DNA of 45,000 nt. Source: Penium margaritaceum. Lineage: Eukaryota; Streptophyta; Zygnematophyceae; Desmidiales; Peniaceae. Shown one piece after another: positions 44,931 to 45,000 of the stretch (the first letter of the stretch is position 1; each line of letters begins with the position of its first letter). Position numbers and translations under genes: made by a program. The notes under the pieces were generated by a model. The model was not told where the DNA came from, did not search any database, and saw nothing but the letters and a program-made list of their open reading frames with translations. The stretch covers positions 49,792 to 94,791 of the forward strand of contig SZWC01002394.1 in assembly GCA_023375785.1 (NCBI GenBank). Direction: 5' to 3'.

Positions 44931-45000
44931 TTGTCGTCGTCGCGGTCGCCGATGGCTCTTCTTTAAGCCATGCATATGCATTGGCACACGCACCCATACC

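Noticed and set aside
43131..45000. 3' LTR of the long copia element
   Set aside because: No segment resembling 36587-37413 could be found by eye.

Overview
The window looks like repeat-rich intergenic DNA from a eukaryotic nuclear genome. I found no convincing intact host gene, no rRNA and no functional tRNA. What can be recognised is a set of decayed transposable elements (Ty1/copia and Ty3/gypsy LTR retrotransposons, a Mutator-like DNA transposon, tRNA-derived SINE-like copies, a small foldback element) and several tandem-repeat arrays. The combination of an iMet-type primer binding site, copia and gypsy elements, and a MULE with a SWIM finger and CCHC knuckle fits the green lineage (land plant, charophyte or green alga). 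The species cannot be fixed from this sequence.

Layout. 1-2104: no gene. 2105-4580: about 20 copies of a 125-bp satellite, each with an internal dyad. 4581-6235: no gene, apart from copy A of a dispersed repeat at 5665-5880. 6236-7070: about 14 copies of a 60-bp minisatellite in which a purine block is followed by a pyrimidine block. 7071-18624: no gene; copy B of the dispersed repeat lies at 13305-13530. 18625 to beyond 24110, minus strand: a decayed gypsy element (primer site, gag with a mutated zinc knuckle, protease region, reverse transcriptase, LTR remnant). Its reverse transcriptase is split by a 2.28-kb LTR element at 18977-21258. That inner element is a copia deletion derivative: only the start of gag and the tail of pol remain between 625- and 647-bp LTRs, and both LTRs carry a tRNA-like block. 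24659-24990: two SINE-like copies in tandem.

26637-28205, minus strand: a copia RNase H remnant with a candidate 3' LTR, abutting a GGATAT hexamer array with a degenerate halo (28230-29050). 30601-35428: a Mutator-like element with inverted termini built of about 30-bp subrepeats, a broken C-terminal half of the transposase on the minus strand, a nested 605-bp foldback element, and unexplained interior sequence. 36587-43130, plus strand: a long copia element (LTR end, primer site, gag, protease, integrase, reverse transcriptase, RNase H). 43797-44930: four short tandem arrays.

The observation most worth testing is in the large copia element. About 2.5 kb of gag, protease and integrase reads in one frame with 16 in-frame TAA/TAG codons, mostly at glutamine-like positions, and only one TGA. 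This could be selective C-to-T decay of CAA/CAG codons, or a host code in which TAA and TAG mean glutamine. The decayed copia remnant at 27528-28205 does not show the pattern, so the question stays open.
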